Positions 1 to 8,249 of a DNA stretch of 55,341 nt are shown here, in pieces. The notes beneath the pieces were generated by a model that was not told where the DNA came from, ran no database searches, and was given only the letters and a program-made list of their open reading frames with translations. The DNA is taken from positions 1-55,341 of the forward strand of contig JAFKLT010000063.1 of NCBI GenBank assembly GCA_017309275.1. Direction: 5' to 3'. Position 1 is the first letter of the stretch. The number at the start of each line of letters is the position of its first letter. Origin of the DNA: Sphingomonadales bacterium (GTDB taxonomy: Bacteria; Pseudomonadota; Alphaproteobacteria; Sphingomonadales; Sphingomonadaceae). A program made the translations under genes and the position numbers.

Positions 1-449
1 TTCGCGGCGCGTTTCGGCGCGGTCGTCGCGAACTCGACCCGGGTCAGGTCGCCCGACTTGTCGGCATCGGCGCCCGCGAACCGCTCTCCGGTCGCGGCCG
101 CCCACTCCTCGAAGGTCAGCAGGTTATTGCCGTCCTTGTCGAGTTTGCGAAAGCCCGCGGTACGCGACGACATCAGCTCGACGCGGCTGATCCGGTTGTT
201 GCGGTCGCGGTCGAAACGATTGAAGCGCCTTTCCTCCCGCGACGCCTCCTTCGCGGCGGGCAGCGCGGGCGGCGCAGGCCCCCGCTTCGGGGCGTTCGCA
301 CCGGCGACGGGGATCGCGGGCAAGGCGGGCGGTGGGACGGGCAGCACCTCGTCCTCTGCGATCTGGGTATAGGCTTTCCACATGAAGAGCCCGCCCGTCA
401 AAAGCAGGGCACTTGCCACACCGCCGATCAGAAACCGCGAAACCGCCAT
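1..449 (-). CDS. EF-hand calcium-binding exported protein (C-terminus cut by window edge)
   Basis: Reading leftwards from an ATG at 449, the frame stays open to base 1, so the C-terminus lies outside the window. Residues 1-25 start with MAVSRFLIGGVASALLL, a signal peptide or N-terminal membrane anchor, and are followed by a Pro/Ala-rich linker. Three EF-hand loops then follow, with acidic positions in the pattern DRDRNNRISRVE, DKDGNNLLTFEE and DADKSGDLTRVE. This points to a periplasmic or membrane-tethered Ca2+-binding protein; its partner is unknown. It is divergent from oxyR with about 130 bp between the starts. The family call is secure from the loops; the cellular role is not known. Confidence 0.8.
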   Translation of the reverse strand, partial: MAVSRFLIGGVASALLLTGGLFMWKAYTQIAEDEVLPVPPPALPAIPVAGANAPKRGPAPPALPAAKEASREERRFNRFDRDRNNRISRVELMSSRTAGFRKLDKDGNNLLTFEEWAAATGERFAGADADKSGDLTRVEFATTAPKRAA

Positions 450-546
450 GCCGTCCTCCACCAATCGCAGGTCAGCTAGCACGCCCGGCGTCCGCGCCGA
501 CAACAAACGCCACCAGATTGGTCGCTAATATTCATCGGGAAGATTG

Positions 547-575
547 TTCAAAATCGACGGGATCATTGCTATATC
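547..575 (+). promoter_or_regulatory. Candidate oxyR promoter, possibly giving a leaderless mRNA
   Basis: TTCAAA (547-552) and TATATC (570-575) are separated by 17 bases and resemble -35 and -10 boxes. The -10-like box ends only 6 bases before the oxyR ATG at 582, and no Shine-Dalgarno sequence precedes that ATG, so transcription would begin at or next to the start codon. This is inference from spacing only. Confidence 0.35.
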
Positions 576-581
576 CGATCA

Positions 582-1487
582 ATGCACAATTACCTGCCCT
601 CGCTGAAACAGATGCAATATCTGGTCGCGCTGCACGAACATGGCCATTTCGGCCGCGCGGCGGATGCCTGCAACGTCACCCAATCGACGCTGTCGGCGGG
701 GATTCGAGAGCTTGAGACACTGCTCGGCCAGACGTTGGTCGAACGCACGCGCCGCGTCGTGCGCTTCACCACGCTCGGCAACGCGATCGTAGACAAGGCG
801 CACCGGGTGCTGCGCGAGGCGGAGGAGCTTGCCGACATGGCCGCCGCCGCCGCGGCTCCCCTGGTAGGCGAGCTGCGCATGAGCGTCATTCCGACGATCG
901 CGCCCTTCCTGCTGCCGGGCCTGCTCCCCCGCCTCCGCAAGGAACGCCCGTCGCTAAAGCTGTTCCTCCGCGAGGAGCCGAGCGCGCAGGCCTGCGAATC
1001 GCTGCACCACGGCACGGTCGACTGCGTCCTCCTCGCTCTCCCTTACGCCTGCGGCGATGTCGAAAGCGAACGGCTGTTCGACGATGCGCTCTTCGTCGCT
1101 TTCCCCGGCGATCAGGCCGAGAACCTGCCCGCGATGGTCAGCGCCGACCAGATCGACCCCGCGCAGATGCTGATGCTGGAAGACGGGCATTGCCTGAAGG
1201 ATCATGCGCTCGCGGCATGCAACCGCCCCGAACTGCGTGCCGGCGCGCGGATGATGGGCACCTCGCTGCACACGCTCGTCCAGATGGTCGACAACGGGCT
1301 GGGGATCACGATGCTGCCGCAGATGGCGATCGAGGCCGGGATCCTGGATCACACCGACATCGACACCCGCCCGCTCGATTCAGACCATGACTGGCGCACC
1401 ATCGCGCTCGTCTGGCGAAAGGGCAGCCCGCGCTCCGACGAATTCCGGCTGCTTGCGGACATCTTCCGCAAACATAACGCGAGCTAG
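582..1487 (+). CDS. oxyR: OxyR, LysR-type peroxide sensor
   Basis: The 301-residue protein has the LysR layout: a winged helix-turn-helix at about residues 4-62 (QMQYLVALHEHGHFGRAA) and an effector domain from about 90 to 295. The redox signature LEDGHCLKDHALAAC is intact. Cys204 and Cys213 are nine residues apart, the same spacing as the disulfide-forming Cys199/Cys208 of E. coli OxyR, and the following GLGITMLP block is also conserved. It should therefore sense H2O2 by reversible disulfide formation and activate antioxidant genes. No catalase or alkyl hydroperoxide reductase gene is adjacent. The start at 582 has no ribosome-binding site, in line with a possible leaderless transcript. It converges with moaE, overlapping it by four bases. 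Confidence 0.92.
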   Translation: MHNYLPSLKQMQYLVALHEHGHFGRAADACNVTQSTLSAGIRELETLLGQTLVERTRRVVRFTTLGNAIVDKAHRVLREAEELADMAAAAAAPLVGELRMSVIPTIAPFLLPGLLPRLRKERPSLKLFLREEPSAQACESLHHGTVDCVLLALPYACGDVESERLFDDALFVAFPGDQAENLPAMVSADQIDPAQMLMLEDGHCLKDHALAACNRPELRAGARMMGTSLHTLVQMVDNGLGITMLPQMAIEAGILDHTDIDTRPLDSDHDWRTIALVWRKGSPRSDEFRLLADIFRKHNAS

Positions 1488-1927
1488 GTGTCCCAGCGCT
1501 CCGCCCGGCCGTGGTCACTCTCGCGCGGCTCCACCCACTCCACTCGCCCATCGGCAAAGGTCTCGCGCTTCCACAGCATCACGTCGGTCTTGAGGCGGTC
1601 GATCAGAAATTCGGTCGCCGACAGCGCTTCGGCCCGGTGCGCGCTGCTCGCCAGCACCAGCACGATGCTATCCCCCGGCACCATCGCGCCGACGCGGTGG
1701 ACCAGCGTAAGCGCCGACAGCGCCCAGCGGTCGGCGGCGACATGCGCCAGCTCGGCAAGCCCGGCTTCGGTCAGCGCGGGATGATGCTCCAGAAACAGCT
1801 CAACCAGACCGCCATCGCCGCGCACCCGGCCGATGAAGCTCGCGCTTGCTCCATGTCCGCCGGCGTCATGGATATCCAGCTCGGCGGGGATGTCGATCGC
1901 GTCGGTCGTGACCGCAACCCGGATCAT
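1484..1927 (-). CDS. moaE: Molybdopterin synthase catalytic subunit MoaE
   Basis: The 147-residue protein matches the normal MoaE length. It shows FIGRVR (31-36), LEHHPA (46-51), LVHRVG (75-80), the HR pair at 97-98, and the catalytic segment LKTDVMLWKRE with Lys113 and Lys120 (equivalent to Lys119 and Lys126 of E. coli). With thiocarboxylated MoaD it converts precursor Z (cPMP) to molybdopterin in the cytoplasm. The start codon overlaps the moaD stop (ATGA at 1924-1927), which implies translational coupling. It is the last gene of a pgsA-moaD-moaE operon and converges with oxyR. The other molybdenum cofactor genes are not in this window. Confidence 0.93.
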   Translation of the reverse strand: MIRVAVTTDAIDIPAELDIHDAGGHGASASFIGRVRGDGGLVELFLEHHPALTEAGLAELAHVAADRWALSALTLVHRVGAMVPGDSIVLVLASSAHRAEALSATEFLIDRLKTDVMLWKRETFADGRVEWVEPRESDHGRAERWDT

Positions 1928-2175
1928 CCGCCGGTTACCGGAGGAAACAGCGCGACCTCGTCGCCCAACAGCGCATCGGGACCGACCATCGCCCCGTCGA
2001 TCGCCGCGCGAATGCGCCCCGGCTCGACAAATGCCAGCGCCCCACGCTCGTCGCGCTCGGCAAGCCAGGCGACCAGTTCCCTGACCGTCGCGACGGTCGC
2101 GGGCTTTTCGATGACTTCTTCGGCCACCCCCATCCGTTCGCGGACCCAGGCAAAATAGCTGACGGTCATCGCCAT
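1924..2175 (-). CDS. moaD: Molybdopterin synthase sulfur-carrier subunit MoaD
   Basis: This is a ubiquitin-like protein of 83 residues beginning MAMTVSYFAWVRERMG and ending VTGG. The terminal Gly-Gly is the site that is adenylated and thiocarboxylated before sulfur transfer to the dithiolene of molybdopterin. The same frame stays open further upstream, but that part lies inside pgsA. The ATG at 2175, five bases after the pgsA stop, gives the family's usual length; an ATG two codons later (2169) is also possible. It overlaps moaE by four bases. Confidence 0.88.
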   Translation of the reverse strand: MAMTVSYFAWVRERMGVAEEVIEKPATVATVRELVAWLAERDERGALAFVEPGRIRAAIDGAMVGPDALLGDEVALFPPVTGG

Positions 2176-2180
2176 GAGGA

Positions 2181-2753
2181 TCAATCCATATGCTTCAAGC
2201 CGACGCGCAGATAATCCCAGCCGGTGATCAGAGTCAGAACGGCCGCGCCCCAAAGCGAGGCCAGGCCGACCGTCTTGATCCAGGCCACCGCAGGCAGCGC
2301 GCCCGCAAGAATCAGCGCACCGAAGGCGACAAGCTGAAAGGTCGTCTTCCACTTGGCGAGTTGGGTCACGGGCATCGAGACCTGCAAAGTGGCAAGAAAT
2401 TCGCGCAGGCCCGACACGATGATTTCGCGCAACAGGATCATCAGCGCCGCGATGACGTGATAGCCGTCGATATCGCGGGTAAAGACCAGCAACAGGATCA
2501 CAGCCGCAATCATGATCTTGTCGGCGATGGGATCCAGGAAAGCGCCCAGGCGCGACACGATACCTCTGGACCGTGCAACATAGCCGTCAAAATAATCGGT
2601 AATGCCCATCAGGCAGTACAGGCCAAAGGCGAGCGCGTAATCGATCGCCAGCGGCTGATGGGCGCCGATCCGGATTCCGGGCCACAACAGGAAGAGCAGG
2701 ATGGGAACCGCCAGAATTCGTGACAGCGTAAATATGTTGGGAAGGCTCAGCAT
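2181..2753 (-). CDS. pgsA: CDP-diacylglycerol-glycerol-3-phosphate 3-phosphatidyltransferase
   Basis: The 190-residue integral membrane protein carries the complete CDP-alcohol phosphotransferase motif: Asp53, Asp56-Gly57, Ala60-Arg61, Gly70, Asp74 and Asp78 in the D-x2-DG-x2-AR-x8-G-x3-D-x3-D arrangement. It makes phosphatidylglycerol phosphate from CDP-diacylglycerol and glycerol-3-phosphate at the inner membrane. The N-terminus (LPNIFTLSRI) is typical of PgsA. It heads an operon with moaD and moaE and is divergent from the MFS gene, with 150 bp between the starts. Other CDP-alcohol transferases share the motif, but the length and N-terminus favour PgsA. Confidence 0.93.
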   Translation of the reverse strand: MLSLPNIFTLSRILAVPILLFLLWPGIRIGAHQPLAIDYALAFGLYCLMGITDYFDGYVARSRGIVSRLGAFLDPIADKIMIAAVILLLVFTRDIDGYHVIAALMILLREIIVSGLREFLATLQVSMPVTQLAKWKTTFQLVAFGALILAGALPAVAWIKTVGLASLWGAAVLTLITGWDYLRVGLKHMD

Positions 2754-2903
2754 GGTCCCGGTCGGCGTGTCCCTTTTAGGGGTGGGGCCCGTTAAATGGG
2801 CTTTGACCCTGAATGCCCTAACCGATAAGCCCCCCCTGCGACAACAAGATTGCCTGAGGGGGCGGGCGTTGTCCGCATGTCGGGCTGATAAAGTGGATTT
2901 TCA

Positions 2904-4198
2904 ATGACCGGTTCCTTTGCGCTGCTGAAACAACGCAGGTTCCTACCGCTTTTCGTCACGCAGCTTCTCGGCGCCTTCAACGACAATCTGTTCAAGAACG
3001 CGATGGTGCTGTTCGTCGTCTACGGCGTGTTCAACGACGAGGCGTCCGAAACGCTTTTCAGCGCAGTGGCGACCGGGCTGTTCATCCTTCCCTTCTTTCT
3101 CCTCTCCGCCCTCGCCGGGCAGCTCGCCGATACCCGAGACAAGGCGCGGATCATTCGCATCGTCAAATTCTGCGAAATCCTGATCATGTTCGTCGGTGGG
3201 ACGGGGCTCGTTCTCGCCTGGCTCGGCTGGGCGGTGCATCTTGTCGCGATCCCCCTGATGATGCTTGCGCTCTTTGCGATGGGGATACACTCGACCTTCT
3301 TCGGCCCGATAAAATATGCGATTCTGCCGCAGCATCTAAAGAATGACGAAGTGCTCGCGGGGACCGGCCTGGTCGAGGCGGGGACATATATCGCGATCCT
3401 CGCCGGCACCATCCTGGCCGGGGTGATCGATGTCGAATGGGCTGCGCTGGGCGTCGTCCTCGTCGCCGCGCTGGGCTATTGGACCGGGCGCAAGGTCCCC
3501 CCTGCCCCGCCCGAGCATGAGGAAACGGGCATCGACTGGCACATCGTGCGGTCTTCGGTCGCGCTCGTCCGTGGGACGATGCATATCCCGCGCCTCTATC
3601 TCGCCATCCTGTCGATCAGCTTCTTCTGGACGATCGGCGCGGTATGTTCATCCAGTTCCCGCCGCTGGTGAAAAACATCCTCCATGCGGACAAGAGCGTC
3701 GCCAGCCTGTTCCTCGCCATCTTCTCGATCGGGATTGCCATTGGTTCGGTCGCAGTCAATCATCTGCTCAAGGGCAAGGTTTCGGCTCGTTACAGCCCCG
3801 CCAGCGTCATCGTCATGGGTCTGTTCGTGGTCGCCTTCTATTGGGTCTGCCGCAATTGGGAACATGACCCGTCGGGCGCGATGTACGGGATCGACGGCTT
3901 CCTCAATCATGCCGACGTGCTTCTTCTGCTCGCCAGCCTGCTCGGCATTGCGATCAGCGGCGGCATGTTTGTCGTTCCGCTCTACGCCTTTCTGACGACG
4001 ACAGTCCCGAAGGACCAGACCGCCCGCACCGTCGCCGCGAACAACATCGTCAATTCGGGCGCTATGGTTGGCGGCTCACTGCTCGCGATGGGGCTGGGCT
4101 TCGCCGGCGTCGGGGTTGTCGATCAGCTGCTGATGAGCGCGGCAATGTGCGTCATATCGGCCTGGTTGGCGGTCAAGCTTCACCGCGCCTGCGATTAA
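2904..4198 (+). pseudogene. MFS transporter (LplT/Aas-type), split by a one-base frameshift
   Basis: One MFS protein of about 430 residues is encoded in two frames. Frame one runs from the ATG at 2904 through QLLGAFNDNLFKNAM and GIHSTFFGPIKYAILPQHL, landmarks shared with the lysophospholipid transporter LplT and the MFS part of Aas fusions. After FFWTIGAV it goes out of frame and stops at 3669-3671. The continuation, FIQFPPLVKNIL onward, is in another frame from about 3644 to the stop at 4198, with no loss of protein sequence. A single missing base near 3640-3644 explains both halves. Either the gene is inactivated or the assembly has a one-base error. If intact, it would flip or export a phospholipid-like substrate; no acyltransferase gene follows it. 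Confidence 0.75.
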
Positions 4199-4422
4199 AT
4201 AAGGAACATCATCGCCGCGACGAAGAAGATCGCGAAGCTTTCAACGAACAATCGCGTGTCGCTGCCCTTGGCCAAGAGAGGCGCCGGCACCCGCTCCGCC
4301 TGGATCAGCGCGCGCAGTTCGACCTGCCAGTCGTCCGGCGCGCCCATTCGGGCAATGGTGAGCTGCCGTGCAGCATGAGCGCGAAGGCGACCGCGAATAT
4401 TGATGTTCTCGTCCGAGTCCAT
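4195..4422 (-). CDS. Small protein with C-terminal membrane segment, unknown function
   Basis: The 75-residue frame begins MDSDENINIRGRLRAHAARQ. It has a charged, soluble N-terminal half and ends in one hydrophobic segment (FVESFAIFFVAAMMFLI), so it looks like a tail-anchored inner-membrane protein. Its stop overlaps the stop of the MFS gene by four bases (convergent). Base composition matches the surroundings. I do not recognise a family; it could be a conserved sphingomonad hypothetical, but I cannot test that here. Confidence 0.55.
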   Translation of the reverse strand: MDSDENINIRGRLRAHAARQLTIARMGAPDDWQVELRALIQAERVPAPLLAKGSDTRLFVESFAIFFVAAMMFLI

Positions 4423-4516
4423 GCCCCGGACGCTACGCCCGCGTTAACGAGTCGATAAGGTTAAAAGAATGTTAACGCCGCGGCGTACCGCGATGGGACG
4501 TCGCCTCACCGCTTCC

Positions 4517-5299
4517 TTAACGGCGAGGTATCGAACGGACGCGGACCGGGCTGCGGTCGGGAAGGCCCTTCTGGAAGCTCTTGCACGCCTGCGGCCGCAT
4601 TCGCGGACCTAGGCAAAGGCGCACTTCGCTAAGCCACCCCTTGCGGTCGGTGGCCACCGCGATCATCGACTCCTTAACTCCCGGATTGACCGCCGCGAAC
4701 GCTCGGCGGATGCCCCCAGCCGTCTGGGGTTTCGTGGCCAATGCGGCCATGTCCGGAAAGCGCACCGCCCGGAATAGCATCGAAGCGGCTTTGAAATAGG
4801 CGGCCGGATGCGGGCTCATGCACGTCCCGTGCTTTGCCCATTCATGCTGCAAGAGTTGGGGGGTGGGGGTTTGGCATATATGTTGTCGAAGGACCTGTTG
4901 CGGGACGATCCGGGCCGGGCGGCACCATTGCGGATAAGCCGGGTTATCGGTCTCCGGCCAGAGCCCGTGCAGCACCCACCCGAAACGCGCCGCGTCGCCC
5001 GAGCATTGAAAACGATCGTTCGCGCCCAGCGGATCGCGCGCATTCGCGCAATATTGCGGCGACCAGCTCATCGCGAGCTTGTAGCCCGTGATCGGCGGCG
5101 TCCGCACCGGCTCGTCGCGCGGATTCTTCTCGAGCCGCGGCACCGGAATGCGATCGGGCACGACACAGGCGAGCGCCTGCGCCCGCGCCGCCGCAACGGG
5201 CATCAGCGCCAGCGCGATCGCCGCCGCGCTACGCCAGCGCAAAGTCGAGGCCGATGTCGGCCGCCGGCGCCGATTGGGTAAGCCGCCCGACCGAGACAT
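4517..5299 (-). CDS. Secreted ribonuclease T2
   Basis: Both catalytic segments of the RNase T2 family are present: CAS I, GWVLHGLWPE (108-116, His111 in the 260-residue version), and CAS II, HEWAKHGTC (152-160, with His152, Glu153, Lys156 and His157). SWSPQYC and several Cys suited to disulfides also fit. The hydrophobic stretch AAAIALALMPVAAARAQA is a signal peptide, so the enzyme cleaves RNA in the periplasm or outside the cell. The start is uncertain. The ATG at 5299 lies 71 bases inside nadC and gives an unusually long Arg-rich n-region; a TTG at 5242 would give a standard signal peptide (RWRSAAAIAL...). Neither has a clear ribosome-binding site. It is probably cotranscribed with nadC. 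Confidence 0.85.
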   Translation of the reverse strand: MSRSGGLPNRRRRPTSASTLRWRSAAAIALALMPVAAARAQALACVVPDRIPVPRLEKNPRDEPVRTPPITGYKLAMSWSPQYCANARDPLGANDRFQCSGDAARFGWVLHGLWPETDNPAYPQWCRPARIVPQQVLRQHICQTPTPQLLQHEWAKHGTCMSPHPAAYFKAASMLFRAVRFPDMAALATKPQTAGGIRRAFAAVNPGVKESMIAVATDRKGWLSEVRLCLGPRMRPQACKSFQKGLPDRSPVRVRSIPRR

Positions 5300-6077
5300 A
5301 GGTCACGCCGGTCTCGCCGATCGCCCGAATCGTGTCGAGCCGCACGCCGCCCGACGCCTCGGTCGGCACCGCACCGCCGACAAGCGCCACGCAGTCGCGC
5401 AGTTCGGCAAGGTCCATATTGTCGAGCAACAGGTGCGTCGCCCCGGCCTTCAGCGCGGGACCGACCTGCGCCAGGCGATCGACCTCGACGATGATGCTGG
5501 CGATCCCGGCGTCGACCGCGCGGCGCACCGCCTCCTCGACCGAGCCCGCAACCGCGACATGATTGTCCTTGATCATCGCCGCATCCCACAGCCCCATGCG
5601 ATGGTTCGTCGCGCCGCCCATCCGCGTCGCATATTTTTCCAGCACCCGCAGCCCGGGGATCGTCTTGCGCGTGTCGAGCAAGGTCGCCCCCGTCCCCGAC
5701 AGCGCATCGACATAGGCGCGCGTCATCGTGGCGATGCCCGAGAGATGCTGCACGGTGTTCAGCGCGGACCGCTCGGCGGTCAGCATGGCGCGCGCATTGC
5801 CCGACAGGCGCATCAGGTCGCTGCCCGCCGCGACGCGGTCGCCCTCGCCCACCAGAATCCGTATCTCCATCGCCGGGTCGAGCGCGCGAAAGAATCGCTC
5901 GGCGATCGGCAGCCCCGCGACGGTGATCGCATCGCGGCTGTCCATCACCCCGGCGAACCGCGCGTCGGCGGGAATCGTCGCCATCGATGTGATGTCGCCG
6001 CCGGACCCCAGATCCTCGGCCAAGGTGTTGCGGACAAAGGCGTCGAGGTCGAAACCGGGCAAGGAAAAATCGCTCAT
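5229..6077 (-). CDS. nadC: Nicotinate-nucleotide pyrophosphorylase (quinolinate phosphoribosyltransferase)
   Basis: This 282-residue enzyme of de novo NAD synthesis converts quinolinate and PRPP to nicotinate mononucleotide. Active-site blocks are intact: AERSALN (Arg103), LDTRKTIPGLR (Arg137, Lys138), GGATNHRMGL (His159, Arg160), MIKDNH (Lys170), EVD and LLDNM. I chose the ATG at 6077 (MSDFSLPGFDLDAF) over an upstream ATG at 6107 because the extra residues do not resemble the family and would approach the palindrome at 6114. nadA and nadB are not nearby. The 3' end overlaps the RNase T2 gene. Confidence 0.93.
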   Translation of the reverse strand: MSDFSLPGFDLDAFVRNTLAEDLGSGGDITSMATIPADARFAGVMDSRDAITVAGLPIAERFFRALDPAMEIRILVGEGDRVAAGSDLMRLSGNARAMLTAERSALNTVQHLSGIATMTRAYVDALSGTGATLLDTRKTIPGLRVLEKYATRMGGATNHRMGLWDAAMIKDNHVAVAGSVEEAVRRAVDAGIASIIVEVDRLAQVGPALKAGATHLLLDNMDLAELRDCVALVGGAVPTEASGGVRLDTIRAIGETGVTYVSVGRLTQSAPAADIGLDFALA

Positions 6078-6113
6078 GCCGAGAGCGATAGAGCCAGTGC
6101 CACGCAAATCAAC

Positions 6114-6129
6114 TTGACGTTTACGTCAA
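6114..6129. promoter_or_regulatory. ACGT-type palindrome, candidate operator
   Basis: TTGACGTTTACGTCAA is a perfect inverted repeat of TTGACGT around a two-base centre. It sits between the divergent nadC and nitronate-monooxygenase-like genes, 45 bases before the start of the latter. A very similar site (TTTACGTAAACGTAAA) precedes the enoyl-CoA hydratase gene at 41854. The layout resembles operators of MerR/TetR-type regulators of acyl-CoA and branched-chain amino acid catabolism (LiuR-like); the regulator itself is not in the window. Confidence 0.5.
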
Positions 6130-6173
6130 CTGGCGCTGACATGCGTGCAAATAACAATATGGAGAGAATGCCC

Positions 6174-7304
6174 ATGCAATCCCCGATCTGCGCGATGCTC
6201 GGCATCGAATTCCCGCTGCTCGCTTTCTCGCACTGCCGCGACGTCGTGGTCGCGGTGTCGAAGGCCGGCGGCATGGGCGTGTTCGGCGCGGCGTCGCTGC
6301 CCCCCGAACGGCTGGAAGAGGAACTGGCGTGGATCGACGCGCATATCGGCGGCCTGCCCTATGGCGTCGACCTGATCGTGCCGAACAGCTTTGCCGGAAA
6401 GGGCGACGATCGCGGCGACCTGCCGCCGATCCCCGCCGAGCATAAGGCCTTCGTCGCCGACCTGCTGGGCAAGCATGGCGTCGACGACGCGAACATGGCG
6501 CTGCCCGCAACGGGCGGCAGCCTGGGCGAGAATATGCGCGAGGATGGCGCGGCCCGCCTGCTGGAGGTCGCGTTCCGCCACCCGATCAAGCTGATCGCGA
6601 ACGCGCTGGGCGTCCCGCCGCCGCTGATGCTGGAACTGGGCAAGCGGTTCGACGTGCCGGTCGCGGCGCTGGTCGGCACGCGCGACCACGCGCTGGCACA
6701 GGTTCGCGCGGGCGTCGACATTCTGGTCGTCGCGGGCGGCGAGGCCGGCGGCCATTGCGGCGAGGTCGCGACGATGGTGCTGGTGCCCGAGGTCGCGGCC
6801 GCGGTCGAGGCGGTCGGCGCGACGACGCCGATCCTGGCCGCGGGGGGCATCGTGACGGGCCGCCAGATGGCCGCGGCGATGGCGATGGGCGCGCATGGCG
6901 CCTGGACCGGATCGGTCTGGCTGACGACGGCGGAGGCCGAGACGAACCCGATCGTGAAGGAAAAGATGCTCGCGGCCTCGTCGCGCGACACGGTGCGGTC
7001 GAAGAGCCGCACGGGCAAGCCGTCGCGCCAGCTTCGGTCGCCCTGGACCGACGCCTGGGAAGCCGAAGGCGCGCCGAAACCCCTGCCCATGCCGCTGCAG
7101 TCGCTGGTCAGCGAACCCGCGCTGCGCAAGGTCGATAAATTGTCCGAAGGCGGCCACGAAGGCGCAAAGGCCCTGGCCACCTATTGGGTCGGCCAGGGCG
7201 TCGGCCTGATGAACGAGGCGATGGGCGCCGGACAGGTCGTGCAGACATTCAAGGAAGACTGGGTCGCCGCGTGCGAGCGGCTGAATGGGTTTATTGGGGA
7301 TTGA
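6174..7304 (+). CDS. Nitronate monooxygenase-family FMN protein
   Basis: The 376-residue product is a TIM-barrel flavoprotein of the 2-nitropropane dioxygenase/nitronate monooxygenase family. Early GIEFPLLAFSHCRD and AGGMGVFGAA, then the FMN phosphate-binding AGGEAGGHCGEVATMVLVPEV region (about residues 184-204) and AAGGIVTG follow the family order. The family oxidises alkyl nitronates, but many members have other, unknown flavin-dependent roles. The frame is open far upstream, antisense to nadC. GGAGAG at 6161-6166, 7 bases before ATG 6174, decides the start; ATGs at 6159 and 6168 are badly spaced from it. The palindrome at 6114 suggests coregulation with acyl-CoA metabolism. Confidence 0.8.
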   Translation: MQSPICAMLGIEFPLLAFSHCRDVVVAVSKAGGMGVFGAASLPPERLEEELAWIDAHIGGLPYGVDLIVPNSFAGKGDDRGDLPPIPAEHKAFVADLLGKHGVDDANMALPATGGSLGENMREDGAARLLEVAFRHPIKLIANALGVPPPLMLELGKRFDVPVAALVGTRDHALAQVRAGVDILVVAGGEAGGHCGEVATMVLVPEVAAAVEAVGATTPILAAGGIVTGRQMAAAMAMGAHGAWTGSVWLTTAEAETNPIVKEKMLAASSRDTVRSKSRTGKPSRQLRSPWTDAWEAEGAPKPLPMPLQSLVSEPALRKVDKLSEGGHEGAKALATYWVGQGVGLMNEAMGAGQVVQTFKEDWVAACERLNGFIGD

Positions 7305-7367
7305 ATGGGCGGTTTGGGATTCCGGGCTGGGGCCGGAACCCGGTGCTCACGGTCGCCGCCTTGCCTT

Positions 7368-7379
7368 AACCGTTCAGCG
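7368..7379. repeat. 12-bp direct repeat, left copy
   Basis: AACCGTTCAGCG occurs here and again at 8238-8249. The two copies bracket about 870 bases of lower GC that hold one gene (7557-8054). The arrangement could be the footprint of a small insertion or recombination event, or chance. Confidence 0.4.
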
Positions 7380-7556
7380 CCTGATTGTGGTCATAGCAGT
7401 ATTTTTGATCTCATCCCAAAGCCGGACATATTGTTGAGTTGCATAACGCGCCAATGGTCGAGCCGGTTAGGTGACTGAAATTGATTTCCCCAAGCTAATC
7501 GCCATTGGAAGCTCCTGGACGCATAGTTTCGACCTTAGCCAGAAAGGAGCTGACTG

Positions 7557-8054
7557 ATGGGAAGCATTCGCTTAACCCCTGACATTACGGAGATCGATCA
7601 CCTGCCAGTGGAATTCCGTACCAAGGCTGGCGATATCATCTTGGTGTGCGCCCTGATACAGCAGCAGCTCGCTAATCTATTCGCGCACATCGTTGGCCTG
7701 AACCCAGCGATTTTTACTTATCTGGGGCATGACCTAGATACATCGAAAATGATCACAGCCATTAGGCGCTTGGTGAAATCCGATGATTGCCCCAACCAAG
7801 TGAATGGCCAACTCCCCACCATCCTCAATAAGTGCGCCAAGGCGCTCCAGGAGCGCAACAATGTGGCCCATGGGCCTATGACTTATGACAGCGGAATGCT
7901 GGTGCGATTTGAAATCAAGGGCGGCGACAAGCCTCACAGATTGGTCAAGGTGCTATCCATGGCCTATTTCGACCAGGCGCTAGAGGACGCAAAAGCAGCC
8001 CTTTGGGAGCTGCGCCTGCAGGTGATCGAGCTTAACAAGCGCAAGGCACAGTAA
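7557..8054 (+). CDS. HEPN-like protein, function unknown
   Basis: The 165-residue, probably all-helical protein carries ERNNVAHG near the middle. Arg100-Asn-Asn-Val-Ala-His105 fits the R-x4-6-H motif of HEPN RNases, in which a polar residue usually follows the Arg. HEPN proteins occur in toxin-antitoxin, abortive-infection and tRNA/mRNA-cleaving systems, but the motif is short and RN-x-x-AHG also occurs in non-nuclease helical domains. AAAGGAG seven bases before the ATG supports the start. Base composition is about 50 percent GC in the lines I counted, well below the neighbours, which suggests transfer. No antitoxin-like partner is adjacent. The 189 bases after it hold only a short hairpin (GCGGCA-AGCA-TGCCGC, 8078-8093). 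Confidence 0.6.
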   Translation: MGSIRLTPDITEIDHLPVEFRTKAGDIILVCALIQQQLANLFAHIVGLNPAIFTYLGHDLDTSKMITAIRRLVKSDDCPNQVNGQLPTILNKCAKALQERNNVAHGPMTYDSGMLVRFEIKGGDKPHRLVKVLSMAYFDQALEDAKAALWELRLQVIELNKRKAQ

Positions 8055-8237
8055 CAGACAGAGTGAGAAGACAGCTAGCGGCAAGCATGCCGCCCCCATA
8101 AGGACGCAGCCTACGTAAGCACTCTGAACCTTCTGCAGGCAGCCGCCTCTGACGGACTTTGCAAGGCGTCGATGTTCATCAGGGCACCTTTAACGAGCGG
8201 CACTGATTGAAAGCGGCCAGTCCACAATAACGGCAAG

Positions 8238-8249
8238 AACCGTTCAGCG
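8238..8249. repeat. 12-bp direct repeat, right copy
   Basis: This is the second copy of AACCGTTCAGCG (first at 7368-7379). It overlaps the stop codon region of arsH, so the low-GC segment ends exactly at the 3' end of the arsenic operon. Confidence 0.4.

Noticed and set aside
5088-6173. Extension of the nitronate-monooxygenase-like gene upstream to 5088
   Set aside because: This part is antisense to nadC, has no family similarity, and the ribosome-binding site at 6161-6166 places the start at 6174.
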